NCBI GenBank assembly: GCA_963816725.1
Contig: CAWFMC010000010.1
Span: 124,001 to 188,000 of the forward strand
Origin: CAVSUB01 sp963816725
GTDB lineage: Bacteria; Acidobacteriota; Vicinamibacteria; Vicinamibacterales; 2-12-FULL-66-21
Direction of reading: 5' to 3'
Length of the DNA: 64,000 nt
Part shown: piece after piece, positions 16,276-28,227 of the stretch
How positions within the stretch are numbered: position 1 is the stretch's first letter
Layout: every line of letters begins with the position of its first letter
Program-made: the position numbers and the translations under genes
The notes under the pieces: model-generated
Seen by the model: the letters and a program-made list of their open reading frames with translations, nothing else
What the model was told of the DNA's origin: nothing
Database searches by the model: none

Positions 16276-17460
16276 ATGACGTTCCGCCGACTCTCGATAA
16301 CTCTGCTCGCTCTCTGCGCCCTGGCCTCCGCCGCCCCCGTGCGCGCCCAATCCCAGGGCCAGAGCGCCACCGACATCGTCGGCTTCCTGATGCTGAATCA
16401 GGCCGTGCCGACCGCCGACTTCGAACGCGATCGTGCGGCCGCCGACGCCGCGCGCCAGACGATCGTCGACGCGCTGCTGGTCAACCTCGCATCCGTGCCG
16501 CTCTCGACCTCGTCCGGGGGCTTCGTGTATCGGTTCAACGAGCAGCTGGGCACCGCCGAACGGGCCGCGGATACCTTCGGCCCGTTCTTCGTCGAACGCG
16601 CCTTGACGGCCGGGCGCGGCCATGCATCCTTCGGCCTGACCGCCAGCACGTCCTCTTTCGACGAGCTCGACGGCAAGAAGCTGCGCGACGGATCGCTGTT
16701 GACGATTGCCAACAAGTTCCGCGACGAGCCCGCTCCGTTCGATACGGAGACGCTCACCCTGCGCATCCGGAGCAGCGGCATGACGCTCTTCGGCAGTGTC
16801 CCGGTAACGAATCGCTTGGAGATAGGCGCGGCGCTGCCGCTCCTGCGGCTCGAGCTGGACGGGACGCGCCTCAACGTGTATCGCGGCGCTACGCTCGCAC
16901 AGGCGACGGCCGCGGTGACCGCCTCAGGAATCGGCGATGCGGCCGTCCGGGGAAAATACACGCTGGTCGATGTGGATGGATTCGGGTTCGCGGCGGCGGG
17001 GGAGCTGCGGCTTCCAACCGGAGACAGCGACAATCTTCTCGGGGCCGGGAAGGCCGGCTACCGGATCTCGGCGCTCGGCTCGTACGAGCCGTCCCGCTTT
17101 GCGTTACACGCCAACCTGTCCGCCGCCGGGGGCGGCGTGTCGAACGAAGTCAGTGTCGCCGCGGCGGCGCTGGCGGCGGTGAACCCGCGGGTGACACTAT
17201 CGGCCGAGATGCTGGCGCGGCGCGTCTCAGAGCTGCGCGATCTCGACTTCGTCGCGGCGCCGCATCCGACCATCGTGGGCGTGGACACCTACCGGCTGGT
17301 CGCGGGCGACGGCGGCAACACCGCGGTGCAGGTGGTGACCGGAGTGAAGTGGAACGTGGCCGGCACGGTCGTCCTCGGCGGGCACGTGCAGTGGTCGACC
17401 ACCCACAGCGGGCTGACCTCGAAGATCACCCCGACCCTCGCCCTGGAGTACGCCTTCTAG
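16276..17460 (+). CDS. Outer-membrane beta-barrel protein (transporter-like)
   Basis: 394 aa. The signal peptide is MTFRRLSITLLALCALASAAP-VRAQ. The mature protein has alternating amphipathic strands, ends in an aromatic residue (LALEYAF, typical of barrel C-termini) and contains YTLVDVDGFGFAAAGELRLP and TGDSDNLLG. These resemble the MetA-pathway/outer-membrane transport families. ATG 16276 is chosen because the signal peptide starts there, although the frame is open far upstream. Divergent from the EEP-kinase operon and convergent, with a 6-bp gap, to the next gene. Confidence 0.75.
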   Translation: MTFRRLSITLLALCALASAAPVRAQSQGQSATDIVGFLMLNQAVPTADFERDRAAADAARQTIVDALLVNLASVPLSTSSGGFVYRFNEQLGTAERAADTFGPFFVERALTAGRGHASFGLTASTSSFDELDGKKLRDGSLLTIANKFRDEPAPFDTETLTLRIRSSGMTLFGSVPVTNRLEIGAALPLLRLELDGTRLNVYRGATLAQATAAVTASGIGDAAVRGKYTLVDVDGFGFAAAGELRLPTGDSDNLLGAGKAGYRISALGSYEPSRFALHANLSAAGGGVSNEVSVAAAALAAVNPRVTLSAEMLARRVSELRDLDFVAAPHPTIVGVDTYRLVAGDGGNTAVQVVTGVKWNVAGTVVLGGHVQWSTTHSGLTSKITPTLALEYAF

Positions 17461-17466
17461 CGGACC

Positions 17467-18747
17467 TTACTGGACTCGCACCGAGCCGATTCGCCACCCG
17501 CCGGAGGCCTGCTCCAGATCGAATTGCCAGCGGCGCGCCTGCTGTTGCGCGCCGCCTCCGACCTTGGGCGTCCACCGCGCCGTCCCGGCGCACGTCGCTC
17601 GGGCGGACGCCTGCTGCACCTCGATCCGGCAGTCGTTGAATTGAATCTGCTGCGCGCTCAGCGTGCTGAACGCCCTCGACAGCGCCTTGCGATCCACCGC
17701 GGGAAAGACCCGGGAGGCGGCGTCAGCATCGAGGGCGCTGTAGGCCCGTTCGTACCCGGAGAGCACAGCACGTACGCGATCCGTTTCGACGGCCCGAGCA
17801 TTGACCGCCGTGGTGGGCGGCGGGGCGCTGGGCGCGGCAGCCGGTGCGGAGGGTTCGACACGAGGGCCGGGGGGCGAATCCCGCAATACCGGAGCCTCGG
17901 GGAGCTCACGCGGCGGTCCTAACGGCTGGCCGAGGACGGGCGCTGCCGCGTCGGTGCCCGCGCGGCGGGCGTCGGTCACTGTGGGAACAGCCGGCGGCGG
18001 GGGAGCCGGCGGCTCGCTGCTCACGCCCCGTGTGGCGACTGGCGGCTTAGTGCTGGCGACCCGTCCACTGGTTGCCGCGGGCCGTGCTGTCTCACGCCCG
18101 TCGCGTTCGCGGGTGCCGCGCACCGGCGCGCGGGGCGGGTCCGGACGGGTCACCGCAGCCTGCGATTCGGGTGGGCGCGACGAGGGGGTCTCGGGAGGCG
18201 CAGCGCTCGCCTCGGATGGCGGATCTTGGGGCGGCTGCGGCGCCGGCGGGGTCTCAGATGAGGGGGGGGCAGCATTTCCGACGACCAGGGGTGGGACCGC
18301 GGCCGGCGTCGATGAAGATTCGGACAGCGCTGTGTCCTCGTCCGCGCCTTGAGGCGGAACCGCCAACGTCGCGGCCAGCGCGATGGCCCCAACGAACGCG
18401 GCGGCGCCCAGGACGCGCCCCCGGCGCTCGCGCTTGGGCAATTCGATCTGGTTCCACCGGCCGCGATACGGGTGTTCGGGGGACGGGAGGAGTGGTATGG
18501 CGAGGGGATCCGCCTCCTCGGCTAAGGAGGGGGGCTGCTCGGCTAGGGAGTCGGGCTCCTCGGCGAACTGGATCGCCTCGTCGGGAAACTGCTGGACGTT
18601 GCGGTCCGCCGGCTGCGTGAAGATCAGCGTCGGGGCATCAGGCTGGCGCGGCGGCGGAGCCTCGCCTTCCTCTTCAGAGGCGAAGAGCGCGTCGATGTCG
18701 AACTCTTCGCGCTGACGCGCGGACCTCCGATTCTGGGGTGACGCCAT
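17467..18747 (-). CDS. Single-pass membrane protein with Pro-rich linker and NTF2-like C-terminal domain
   Basis: 426 aa. The cytoplasmic N-terminus is acidic, with repeated SLAEQ/SLAEE units. It is followed by a basic stop-transfer (ELPKRERRGR), one transmembrane helix (about 111-130, VLGAAAFVGAIALAATLAV) and a long Pro/Ala-rich linker of about 180 residues. The C-terminal 105 residues (VRAVLSGYERAYSALDADA, FNDCRIEVQ, ARATCAGTARW, GGWRIGSVRV) have the shape of a SnoaL/NTF2-like ligand or dimerisation fold. In Acidobacteriota the same C-terminal domain occurs on Ser/Thr kinases, so a sensing or scaffold role is likely. Confidence 0.7.
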   Translation of the reverse strand: MASPQNRRSARQREEFDIDALFASEEEGEAPPPRQPDAPTLIFTQPADRNVQQFPDEAIQFAEEPDSLAEQPPSLAEEADPLAIPLLPSPEHPYRGRWNQIELPKRERRGRVLGAAAFVGAIALAATLAVPPQGADEDTALSESSSTPAAVPPLVVGNAAPPSSETPPAPQPPQDPPSEASAAPPETPSSRPPESQAAVTRPDPPRAPVRGTRERDGRETARPAATSGRVASTKPPVATRGVSSEPPAPPPPAVPTVTDARRAGTDAAAPVLGQPLGPPRELPEAPVLRDSPPGPRVEPSAPAAAPSAPPPTTAVNARAVETDRVRAVLSGYERAYSALDADAASRVFPAVDRKALSRAFSTLSAQQIQFNDCRIEVQQASARATCAGTARWTPKVGGGAQQQARRWQFDLEQASGGWRIGSVRVQ

Positions 18748-18817
18748 CGGTCAGAATCATGCGCGCGGGGCGGTTCGGTCAGGCCGGATGTGGCCGTTCG
18801 TCGCCGCCCTTCGCTTG

Positions 18818-19441
18818 CTATTCCTCGTCCGTCTCGTCCTCGACCGGCGGAACGACGACTTCATCGACGTCCGGCTCGGCGTCCTGACTCCGCCAGTCTT
18901 CGTCCACGTCGTACAGCTTGCTGACGGGACGCTCTTTGATTGGGCCCTTGGGTCCGCGGTCGGAGTCCTTGCGCGGCGGCTTGCGCTTGTTCTTGGGCGG
19001 CGCGTCCGGACCGAAGTTGCGGCTGCGGACGCCACCGCCGCTGCTGCCGGCCGACGGCGCTCCGCTCTCGGCCGGCCGCGGGCTGAAGCCGCCGGGACCG
19101 GCAGGCGGGCGCCCGCCGGTGAAGCCGCTCGGCCCACCCGGACGGCCACCGCTGCTGAAGCCACCGGGACGCGGCGCGCCCGGCGGACGATCCTCCCGCG
19201 GTCTGGCCTCACTGACCGCCAATGGCCGCCCCTTGAACGGCTGCTGGTCGAACCGGCGAATCGCTTCCTCCGCCACTTCACGGTCGGCGTAGTCGACGAA
19301 CGCAAAGCCGCGCGGCCGTCCGGTTTCCCGGTCGGTCGGTAAGGCGATGTGCGTCGGCGCACCCACGCTGGACAGATGATCTCTCAGGTCGGCTTCGTTC
19401 GCCGAATACGGCAGATTGCCTATGAACAGACGGACTGACAC
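18818..19441 (-). CDS. RRM-domain RNA-binding protein with Gly/Pro-rich tail
   Basis: 207 aa. One RNA-recognition motif (residues 2-80) has RNP2 LFIGNL and RNP1 RGFAFVDY. It is followed by a Gly/Pro/Ser-rich low-complexity tail (PGGFSSGGRPGG-type repeats), a basic KNKRKPPRK stretch and an acidic C-terminus (VVVPPVEDETDEE). The plan resembles cyanobacterial cold-induced RNA-binding proteins. The tail could promote condensation or RNA chaperoning. Divergent from uvrA across a 218-bp spacer. Confidence 0.9.
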   Translation of the reverse strand: MSVRLFIGNLPYSANEADLRDHLSSVGAPTHIALPTDRETGRPRGFAFVDYADREVAEEAIRRFDQQPFKGRPLAVSEARPREDRPPGAPRPGGFSSGGRPGGPSGFTGGRPPAGPGGFSPRPAESGAPSAGSSGGGVRSRNFGPDAPPKNKRKPPRKDSDRGPKGPIKERPVSKLYDVDEDWRSQDAEPDVDEVVVPPVEDETDEE

Positions 19442-19659
19442 GGCCCCCTCGCGAGTTACATCGGCGCGCGGATGCCAAGGGAGAGGCCCTTCACCCTGCC
19501 GACAAGTCCCAACAAAATATCACGACACTGCCGTTAGCGGTCAGCGCTGGCGGCGGATCGGTCGACCGCCGAGGCAGCGGCCGAGAGGCCGAGGTTGAGC
19601 CGCCGTAACCTGTGCGCTAGTATGGACAGTTACGGTTGTCCCGATCAGCCCCACAGTAC

Positions 19660-22584
<2,925 letters not shown>

Positions 22585-22597
22585 ACGTGGAGCTTTC

Positions 22598-23851
22598 ATG
22601 AGCACGCCTGACGCTCGGCACACGCTATCGCGGGGCCGACGGCTCATCTCCTCGGCGACGCTGGCGATCCTGATCGCGGTGCCCTGTGCCGCCCAGCAGC
22701 AGGCGGCATTCGAGGACGTGGTGCGGAACCTGCGCAATCCCGACGTCAAGGCCCGCATGAGCGCGCTGCAGATGCTGCACGAGTCGCGGCACGCCGAAGC
22801 CGCCGTGCCGGTCGCGCCGCTCCTGACGGATCCGGTCGAGGCCATTCAACTCGAAGCGATCGCGACGGAGCTGTCGTTCTTCCTGATCGAGGAGATGCCG
22901 GCACGGCGGCGGGTTGGCTTGGTCGTCGAGGTGCGCAGCAAGGGACAGGCGGAGCCGGCGTTTGAGAGCGGCCCCCTCGCGACCTGGCCGCGCTCGGCCC
23001 CCGCGGCGGTGATCGACGGCCTGCTCAAGGCGGTGGACGACGAGGATGCGCGGGTGCGCACCGAAGCGATTTATGCCGTCGGCGTCGTCGCGCGCCCACC
23101 GCTCGCGACCAGCGAGGCTGACCTGCTGATCAAGGCGCTCGATCACTACGATCCGGCGATCCGCGCCGCGGCGGCGCGGGTGATCGGCCGGCTCGAGGTC
23201 AAGCCCGCGGGCGACGCGCTGATCGCTGCGATCAACGACACCAATCCGGCGGTGCGCTACGCCGCGATGCGGGCGCTCGGCGAGATCCGCGAGACGCGGG
23301 CGATCAACGCCTTGAGCGATCAGCTCGCGTTTTACGGCAAGGGCGAGGGCGCGTGGGTGGCGCTCGACGCACTCGCCCGGATCGCGCACGCCTCGACGGC
23401 GCCGCTCTTCCAGGTCCGGCTCGGGGACAAGGACCCGTACATCCGGCGCGCCGCCGCTGAAGGACTGGCTCGCCTCGGCGACCAGTCGCAGTTGCCGGTG
23501 ATGCAGGATGCGGCCAGCAGCGATCCGTCGCCGATGGTCCGTGTGGCGATGACGTTCGCGCTGACCATGTTCGGTCAGAACCATCTCTCACGCCTGATCG
23601 ACGCGTTCGCCTCGGACAAGACCGCGCTGCAGGCGCAGGGCTATCTCCTGGAACTCGGGCCGAAGGCCCTGCCCGGCCTGACCGCCGCGCTGAAGGACCC
23701 CAACTCCGGCGTCCGCGCTGGTGCCGCCGGCGTCATCGGCGCGCTCGGCTCCCCGGACAGCATCGCGGTGCTCGAACCGCTCACCAAGGATCGCGATCGC
23801 ACCGTCGCAGAGAGCGCCACCGTGGCGATCGAACGGATCAACCGGCGCTGA
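22598..23851 (+). CDS. Exported HEAT-repeat protein
   Basis: 417 aa from ATG 22598 (GTGGAG ribosome-binding site 8 bp upstream). The signal peptide ends near PCAAQQQ. The mature part is a series of paired helices of HEAT/PBS-lyase type: NPDVKARMSALQML, VRTEAIYAVGVVA, PAIRAAAARVIGRL, PAVRYAAMRALGEI, PYIRRAAAEGLARL, PMVRVAMTFAL and NSGVRAGAAGVIGALG. Such solenoids bind proteins; no enzyme domain is attached. It probably shares a transcript with uvrA (13-bp gap), but a functional link to repair is not implied because it is exported. Confidence 0.85.
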   Translation: MSTPDARHTLSRGRRLISSATLAILIAVPCAAQQQAAFEDVVRNLRNPDVKARMSALQMLHESRHAEAAVPVAPLLTDPVEAIQLEAIATELSFFLIEEMPARRRVGLVVEVRSKGQAEPAFESGPLATWPRSAPAAVIDGLLKAVDDEDARVRTEAIYAVGVVARPPLATSEADLLIKALDHYDPAIRAAAARVIGRLEVKPAGDALIAAINDTNPAVRYAAMRALGEIRETRAINALSDQLAFYGKGEGAWVALDALARIAHASTAPLFQVRLGDKDPYIRRAAAEGLARLGDQSQLPVMQDAASSDPSPMVRVAMTFALTMFGQNHLSRLIDAFASDKTALQAQGYLLELGPKALPGLTAALKDPNSGVRAGAAGVIGALGSPDSIAVLEPLTKDRDRTVAESATVAIERINRR

Positions 23852-23865
23852 GCCGCGCCTCGCGG

Positions 23866-24513
23866 ATGACGCTCCCGGTCACACTGCCGCGATCTTTCTA
23901 TGCGCGTCCGACGCTGGACGTCGCGGGCGATCTCATTGGCAAGGTTCTGGTCCATCACACTCGTACCGGGCTCACCTCCGGCATCATCGTCGAAGTAGAG
24001 GCCTATATCGGCGAATCCGATCCCGCGTGTCACGCCGCCCCGGGGCCGACCGCGCGCAACGCGCCGCTCTATGGGCCGCCCGGCCTCGCGTACGTGTACC
24101 TGAACTACGGCATCCACAACCTGGTGAACGCGGTCACCGAGGAAGAGGGCTCGCCGGCGGCCGTGCTGATCCGGGCCCTCGAGCCGCTCGAGGGGGAAGC
24201 GCTGATGCGCGCGCGGCGGACCCGCGGGACGGGCCGCGCCCCGGGGGCGCTGTCGCACGACGAGATCTGCCGCGGTCCGGGCAACCTCACCCGCGCGCTC
24301 GGCATCACGCTCCGTGACAACCGCCTGGACCTGACGAAGGGACCATTGCGGATCGAGGATCGGGGGCTGCCGCCGCGCGAGGTCGAGTGGACCCCGCGGA
24401 TCGGCATCAGGGTCGGTGTGGAGGCCGCGTGGCGCTGCGCGGCGGTCGGCAGCGCCGCGGTGTCCGGGCGGAAGTCATCGGGTACCACGGCGCGCCAGCG
24501 CCGACCCGGTTAA
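23866..24513 (+). CDS. 3-methyladenine DNA glycosylase (Mpg/AAG family)
   Basis: 215 aa base-excision glycosylase for alkylated purines. Family blocks are complete: DLIGKVLVHH, GIIVEVEAYIGESDPACHA (catalytic Glu), RNAPLYGPPGLAYVYLNYGIHN (Tyr wedge region), AVLIRALEPLEG, GPGNLTRALGI and the end PRIGIRVGVEAAWR. The last 20 residues are basic and non-conserved. It lies 14 bp after the HEAT gene. Its 3' end overlaps the convergent htrA gene by 4 bp (24510-24513). Confidence 0.93.
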   Translation: MTLPVTLPRSFYARPTLDVAGDLIGKVLVHHTRTGLTSGIIVEVEAYIGESDPACHAAPGPTARNAPLYGPPGLAYVYLNYGIHNLVNAVTEEEGSPAAVLIRALEPLEGEALMRARRTRGTGRAPGALSHDEICRGPGNLTRALGITLRDNRLDLTKGPLRIEDRGLPPREVEWTPRIGIRVGVEAAWRCAAVGSAAVSGRKSSGTTARQRRPG

Positions 24514-25721
24514 CGACGCGGCCGATTGGTCGGCCGGACGCCGGTGGCCTGCGTGACGGCGACCTTGACGGTCGACGGCTTGCCCTGGCGCAGCACTCCG
24601 AGAGTCACCGTCGTGCCGATCTGCGCGTCGGACAGCATGCGGATGAACTGCGAGGTGTCCTCGACCGTCGAGCCGTTGAACCCGACGATGATGTCGCCGG
24701 GGAGGAGGCCGGAGCGATAGGCGTCGGAGCGCCGATCGACGGAGTAGACCAGCGCGCCGCGCGCGTTCGGCGCCCCGAGCTGCTGGGCGATCTGGGTCGT
24801 CATCGGCTGGACCTTGATGCCCGGGATCGTGGCCCGGCGGACCTCGCCGAACTTGATCAGGTCCTCCATGACGTGCTGCGCGAGATTGCTCGGCACGGCG
24901 AAGCCGATCCCCTGGTAACCGCCGGACTCGCTGTAAATCGCCGTGTTGATCCCGATCAGCTCGCCGCGGGCGTTGATCAGCGCGCCGCCGGAGTTGCCCG
25001 GGTTGATCGCGGCGTCGGTCTGGATGAAATCCTCATAGGTTGCCAGGCGCCCTTCGAGGCTGCGGCCGGTGGCCGACACGATGCCGAGGGTCACCGTCTG
25101 ATTGAGCTGGAAGGGGTTGCCGATCGCGAGCACCCACTCGGCGACTTTGAGCTTGGAGGAGTCGCCCCACGGCAGCACCGGGAGGTTCTTCGCGTCGACC
25201 TTGAGCACCGCGATGTCGGTCCACTCGTCGACACCGACCACCTTGGCCGGCATCTCGCGTTTGTCGCCGAGCACCACCGACACCTGGGCGTTCACGTCGC
25301 CGATGACATGGTTGTTGGTGAGCAGGTAGCCGTCGGCCGAGACGATCACTCCGGACCCAAGGCTCTGCGCGCGCCGCTCGCGGTTGCCGAACGGGTCGTC
25401 GTCTCCGAAGAAGTAGCGGAAGAACGGATCGTTCTCGAACGGCGAGCTGGAGCCGCGGACGATCTGCGTTGAGGAGATGTTGGTCACGCTGCCGACCACG
25501 CGCTGCGCGACGCTGGTGAGGTCGGGCAGGACGGCGGCTGGTGCGGCGACTGCGGGCCGCGCGGCGGCGGCCTGACCCGATGCCGGGGCGGCGGCGGTGG
25601 TCTGCTCGGCGGCCGACGATTCTTCGGCGATGCGGAAGCGTCCGGTCAGGACCATCCCGGCCAGAAATCCGATCGTGATGCAGAGTGTCGTGAAGCTGAT
25701 GCGTCTGGCCATGAGAATCAC
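24510..25721 (-). CDS. HtrA/DegQ-type periplasmic serine protease with PDZ domain
   Basis: 403 aa with an N-terminal membrane anchor or signal (residues 8-26). The trypsin-like triad is visible: H138 (TNNHVIGD), D169 (TDIAVLK) and S244 (NPGNSGGAL). One PDZ domain follows at about 300-390 (GALVYSVDRRSDAYRSGLLP, GDIIVGFNGS). Expected role: degradation and chaperoning of misfolded envelope proteins. The GTG start at 25721 overlaps the hsp20 stop; an ATG at 25712 is an alternative. The pairing with hsp20 makes a small protein-quality operon. Confidence 0.93.
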   Translation of the reverse strand: MILMARRISFTTLCITIGFLAGMVLTGRFRIAEESSAAEQTTAAAPASGQAAAARPAVAAPAAVLPDLTSVAQRVVGSVTNISSTQIVRGSSSPFENDPFFRYFFGDDDPFGNRERRAQSLGSGVIVSADGYLLTNNHVIGDVNAQVSVVLGDKREMPAKVVGVDEWTDIAVLKVDAKNLPVLPWGDSSKLKVAEWVLAIGNPFQLNQTVTLGIVSATGRSLEGRLATYEDFIQTDAAINPGNSGGALINARGELIGINTAIYSESGGYQGIGFAVPSNLAQHVMEDLIKFGEVRRATIPGIKVQPMTTQIAQQLGAPNARGALVYSVDRRSDAYRSGLLPGDIIVGFNGSTVEDTSQFIRMLSDAQIGTTVTLGVLRQGKPSTVKVAVTQATGVRPTNRPRR

Positions 25722-26113
25722 CCGACCTCGATTTTCCGGGCCGGCGGCTCGGCGAGTTTGGGGAGCGTGACGGTCAGGACACCGTTGACTAAATCGGCGG
25801 TCACGGTCGCGCCGTCAACACGGTCCGCGAACTCGAAGGTCCGGGAGAACGGCCCGCGGCCGCGCTCGACCTGATGGAACCGCACGGCGCGCCCCGCGCC
25901 CGCGGCGGGGTCGGGACGCCGGCCGCGAATGGTCAGCCGCGTGTCCTCGAGCTCGAGTTCGATCTCCTCGCGGGTCAGCCCCGGAACTTCGGCGGTGACG
26001 ACGTAAGCGGCGGCCGTTTCATAGACGTCGATGGGCGGCGCCCAGGCGTCGGTCTGCGGGCGCGCGAGCCGTTCCTGAAGGGCCTGGAGGTCGCGAAACG
26101 GGTCCCAGGGCAT
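25718..26113 (-). CDS. Hsp20 / alpha-crystallin small heat-shock protein
   Basis: 131 aa from ATG 26113, where MPWDPFRDLQALQERL gives the usual Hsp20 opening; the open frame upstream is non-homologous. The alpha-crystallin domain includes VTAEVPGLTREEIELELED, LTIRGRR, RGPFSRTFEF, and NGVLTVTLPK (the conserved G-V-L motif), then the ARKIEV tail. ATP-independent holdase chaperone. The stop overlaps the htrA start (GTGA), so both proteins are translated from one message. Divergent from efp. Confidence 0.92.
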   Translation of the reverse strand: MPWDPFRDLQALQERLARPQTDAWAPPIDVYETAAAYVVTAEVPGLTREEIELELEDTRLTIRGRRPDPAAGAGRAVRFHQVERGRGPFSRTFEFADRVDGATVTADLVNGVLTVTLPKLAEPPARKIEVG

Positions 26114-26223
26114 CTCGCTCCATCCTACTCCGATCCGGGCGGCGCGAGGCGCTGCCGGCGGTGTCCAGGATTGCGCCGGTCTCGGGTTCCCTGCTACCAT
26201 TCGGCGGATCTGAACGCGACACG

Positions 26224-26787
26224 ATGGCTTCCATACAAGCGACACGACTGAAGAAGGGCATGCTGGTCAAGGTCGGCGCGGATCTGTTCCGCGTCCTGGA
26301 GCTCCAGCACGTCACGCCCGGCAACCTCCGCGGCTTCGTGCGATGCAAGTTCCGCAACATCCGCAACGGCGCGCTCTCCGACCAGAAGTTGCGCTCGGAG
26401 GACACGCTCGATCGGCAGACCCTCGAAGAGCGGGAGATGCAGTATCTGTACAAGGACGGGGACTCGTTCCACTTCATGGACACGACCTCGTACGAGCAGA
26501 GCCACATCGCCAGCGAGGTCCTCGGCGATTCGGTGAACTATCTGATCCCCGAGGCGACGATCAAGGTGGAGTTCTACGGCGCCGAGCCGGTCGGCATCGA
26601 GCTGCCGCCGACGGTCGATCTCAAAGTCGAGGACACGGCCCCGGGGATCAAGGGGGCCACCGCCAGCGCCCAGGTGAAGCCCGCCCGCCTCGAAACCGGC
26701 CTCGTCGTCCAGGTCCCGCCGTTCGTCAACACGGGGGATTCGATACGGGTGTCGACGGAGACGGGGGAATACCTGTCAAGGGCGTGA
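26224..26787 (+). CDS. efp: Translation elongation factor P with Asn at the modification site
   Basis: 187 aa from ATG 26224, the normal EF-P length, with all three domains (KOW-like N-domain, OB middle, C-terminal EF-P domain with VEDTAPGIKGATAS and VPPFVNTGDSIRVSTETGEYL). EF-P binds between the P and E sites and relieves stalling at polyproline. The domain-I tip reads TPGNLRGF; residue 34, Lys or Arg in well-studied EF-Ps, is Asn here. No EpmA/EpmB/EarP-type modification gene is in the window. Many proteins here are Pro-rich, so demand for EF-P is plausible. Confidence 0.95.
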   Translation: MASIQATRLKKGMLVKVGADLFRVLELQHVTPGNLRGFVRCKFRNIRNGALSDQKLRSEDTLDRQTLEEREMQYLYKDGDSFHFMDTTSYEQSHIASEVLGDSVNYLIPEATIKVEFYGAEPVGIELPPTVDLKVEDTAPGIKGATASAQVKPARLETGLVVQVPPFVNTGDSIRVSTETGEYLSRA

Positions 26788-27050
26788 GGGTTCGACAGGG
26801 TTCGAGAGGTTCGGCGGTTCGACAGGTGCGGGTTCGAGGGTTCCACGGTTCGAGATCCGGGCTACCCGCGTTCTTGTCCGAGGTGACGGTGCCGGACGGC
26901 GCCACGCTCGCGTTCTTCTCCGGTGACAGCTCACTCGCTGCCGCGGTCCGCTCGTGAACGCGAACGTTGAACCTCTGAACCCTGAACGCTGAACCTTCTG
27001 AACCCTGAACCGAACCTATCGAACCGTCGAACCCCCGAACCCTCGAACTC
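26787..27050. repeat. Heptad/octad repeat element 3
   Basis: Between efp and tdk. The G-arm (26788-26858) repeats GGTTCGA-type units at 7-9 bp spacing. The C-arm (26955-27050) repeats TGAACCC/TGAACGC then CGAACCC units. The arms are complementary. The C-arm ends 3 bp before the tdk ATG. Confidence 0.85.
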
Positions 27051-27053
27051 TTC

Positions 27054-27626
27054 ATGGACTTCTCCCCTCTCCCCCCGAACCACGGCTCGATCGAAGTGAT
27101 CACCGGCAGCATGTTCTCCGGCAAGAGCGAAGAGTTGATCCGGCGGTTGCGGCGGGCCCAGATCGCGCGGCGCAAGGTCCAGATCTTCAAGCCGACGATT
27201 GACAACCGGTTCGGGGACGACCACATCACCTCGCACAGCGAGATGCGGATTCCGTCCGAAAGCCTGTCGTCCTCGCGGGATCTGCTGGCGCGGGTCGACC
27301 CGGATACCGAGGTGGTCGGGATCGATGAAGGGCAGTTCTTCGACGCCGAACTGCCGGCGGTCTGCAGCACGCTCGCGGATCAGGGCAAGCGCGTGATCGT
27401 CGCGGGGCTCGACCAGGACTATCTCGGGAAACCGTTCGAGCCGATGCCGCAGCTGCTGGCCATCGCCGAATACATCACCAAGACCCTGGCGATCTGCATG
27501 GTGTGCGGCGCGCCGGCCAATCACACCCAGCGGCTCGTCGCGAGCAGCGAGCGCGTGCTCGTGGGCGCCTCGGGCACATACGAGGCGCGCTGCCGCCACT
27601 GTTTCGATCCCACGCTCGGGCAGTAA
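27054..27626 (+). CDS. tdk: Thymidine kinase, type II
   Basis: 190 aa. It converts thymidine to dTMP with ATP. The P-loop is GSMFSGKSEEL, the lasso/base region follows RIPSES, Walker B is VVGIDEGQFF with the catalytic Glu, and GLDQDYLGKPF precedes the zinc-binding C-terminus with CMVCG and CRHC. Length matches the type II family. There is no Shine-Dalgarno sequence: the repeat C-arm CCCTCGAACTCTTC runs straight into the ATG. Confidence 0.93.
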   Translation: MDFSPLPPNHGSIEVITGSMFSGKSEELIRRLRRAQIARRKVQIFKPTIDNRFGDDHITSHSEMRIPSESLSSSRDLLARVDPDTEVVGIDEGQFFDAELPAVCSTLADQGKRVIVAGLDQDYLGKPFEPMPQLLAIAEYITKTLAICMVCGAPANHTQRLVASSERVLVGASGTYEARCRHCFDPTLGQ

Positions 27627-27660
27627 AATTACCGGCAGGACGATTCGTCGGCGGGTCCCG

Positions 27661-28215
27661 ATGGAGCTACTGCCCAAGATCCTTTATCTGTTCGGCTTCG
27701 GCTTCCTGGTCGCGAACGTTCGTCTCCTCCTGCAGTTCATCCGTTTCCTGCGGATTCGTTCGTCCGCGATCCTGACCTGGCCCGGACGGCGGCCGCCGTT
27801 CTATGGACTCCTGCTGGTGCTCGGGGCGGTCCTCGCGCTGTTGATCATCTACAAGCTCACCGTCCTGCGGCAGCAGCCGATGCAGGTCTTCGGTGAAGCG
27901 ATGATGCTGCTCTATTACGTCTACCTGCTGCCGCTGAGCCTGCGCATCGGCCGCGGGTTCTATGCCGACGGCATCTGGGCCGACGGCGGCTTCATGCCGT
28001 ACTCGCACATCGGCGGGCTGACGTGGCGTGAAGACGACCAGGTCACGCTGGTGCTGATGCACCGCATGCGACAGTTCGCCCGGCAGCTGGTCGTGCCGCA
28101 CCCGTATTACGGCGCCGCGCGGCGCCTGTTGCGTGATCGGATCGCCGCCCACGACATCCACTTCACCGGCAAGTCACTCGATCTCGGCCTGCACGACGAG
28201 CGTGACGACGTGTGA
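27661..28215 (+). CDS. Membrane protein of unknown function
   Basis: 184 aa with three predicted helices: residues 4-25 (ILYLFGFGFLVANVRLLLQF), 45-64 (FYGLLLVLGAVLALLIIYKL) and 78-95 (GEAMMLLYYVYLLPLSL). A soluble C-terminal part begins RGFYADGIWADGGFMPY and includes an I-x-GLTWRED strand. That part resembles DUF5673-like PH-type domains that often follow two or three helices, but the match is weak. It lies 34 bp after tdk and is convergent with the next pair. Confidence 0.7.
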   Translation: MELLPKILYLFGFGFLVANVRLLLQFIRFLRIRSSAILTWPGRRPPFYGLLLVLGAVLALLIIYKLTVLRQQPMQVFGEAMMLLYYVYLLPLSLRIGRGFYADGIWADGGFMPYSHIGGLTWREDDQVTLVLMHRMRQFARQLVVPHPYYGAARRLLRDRIAAHDIHFTGKSLDLGLHDERDDV

Positions 28216-28227
28216 GGGAGACTATCT

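Noticed and set aside
24387..25472. Plus-strand ORF of 361 aa over htrA
   Set aside because: Antisense of HtrA; the minus strand has a complete catalytic triad and PDZ domain.
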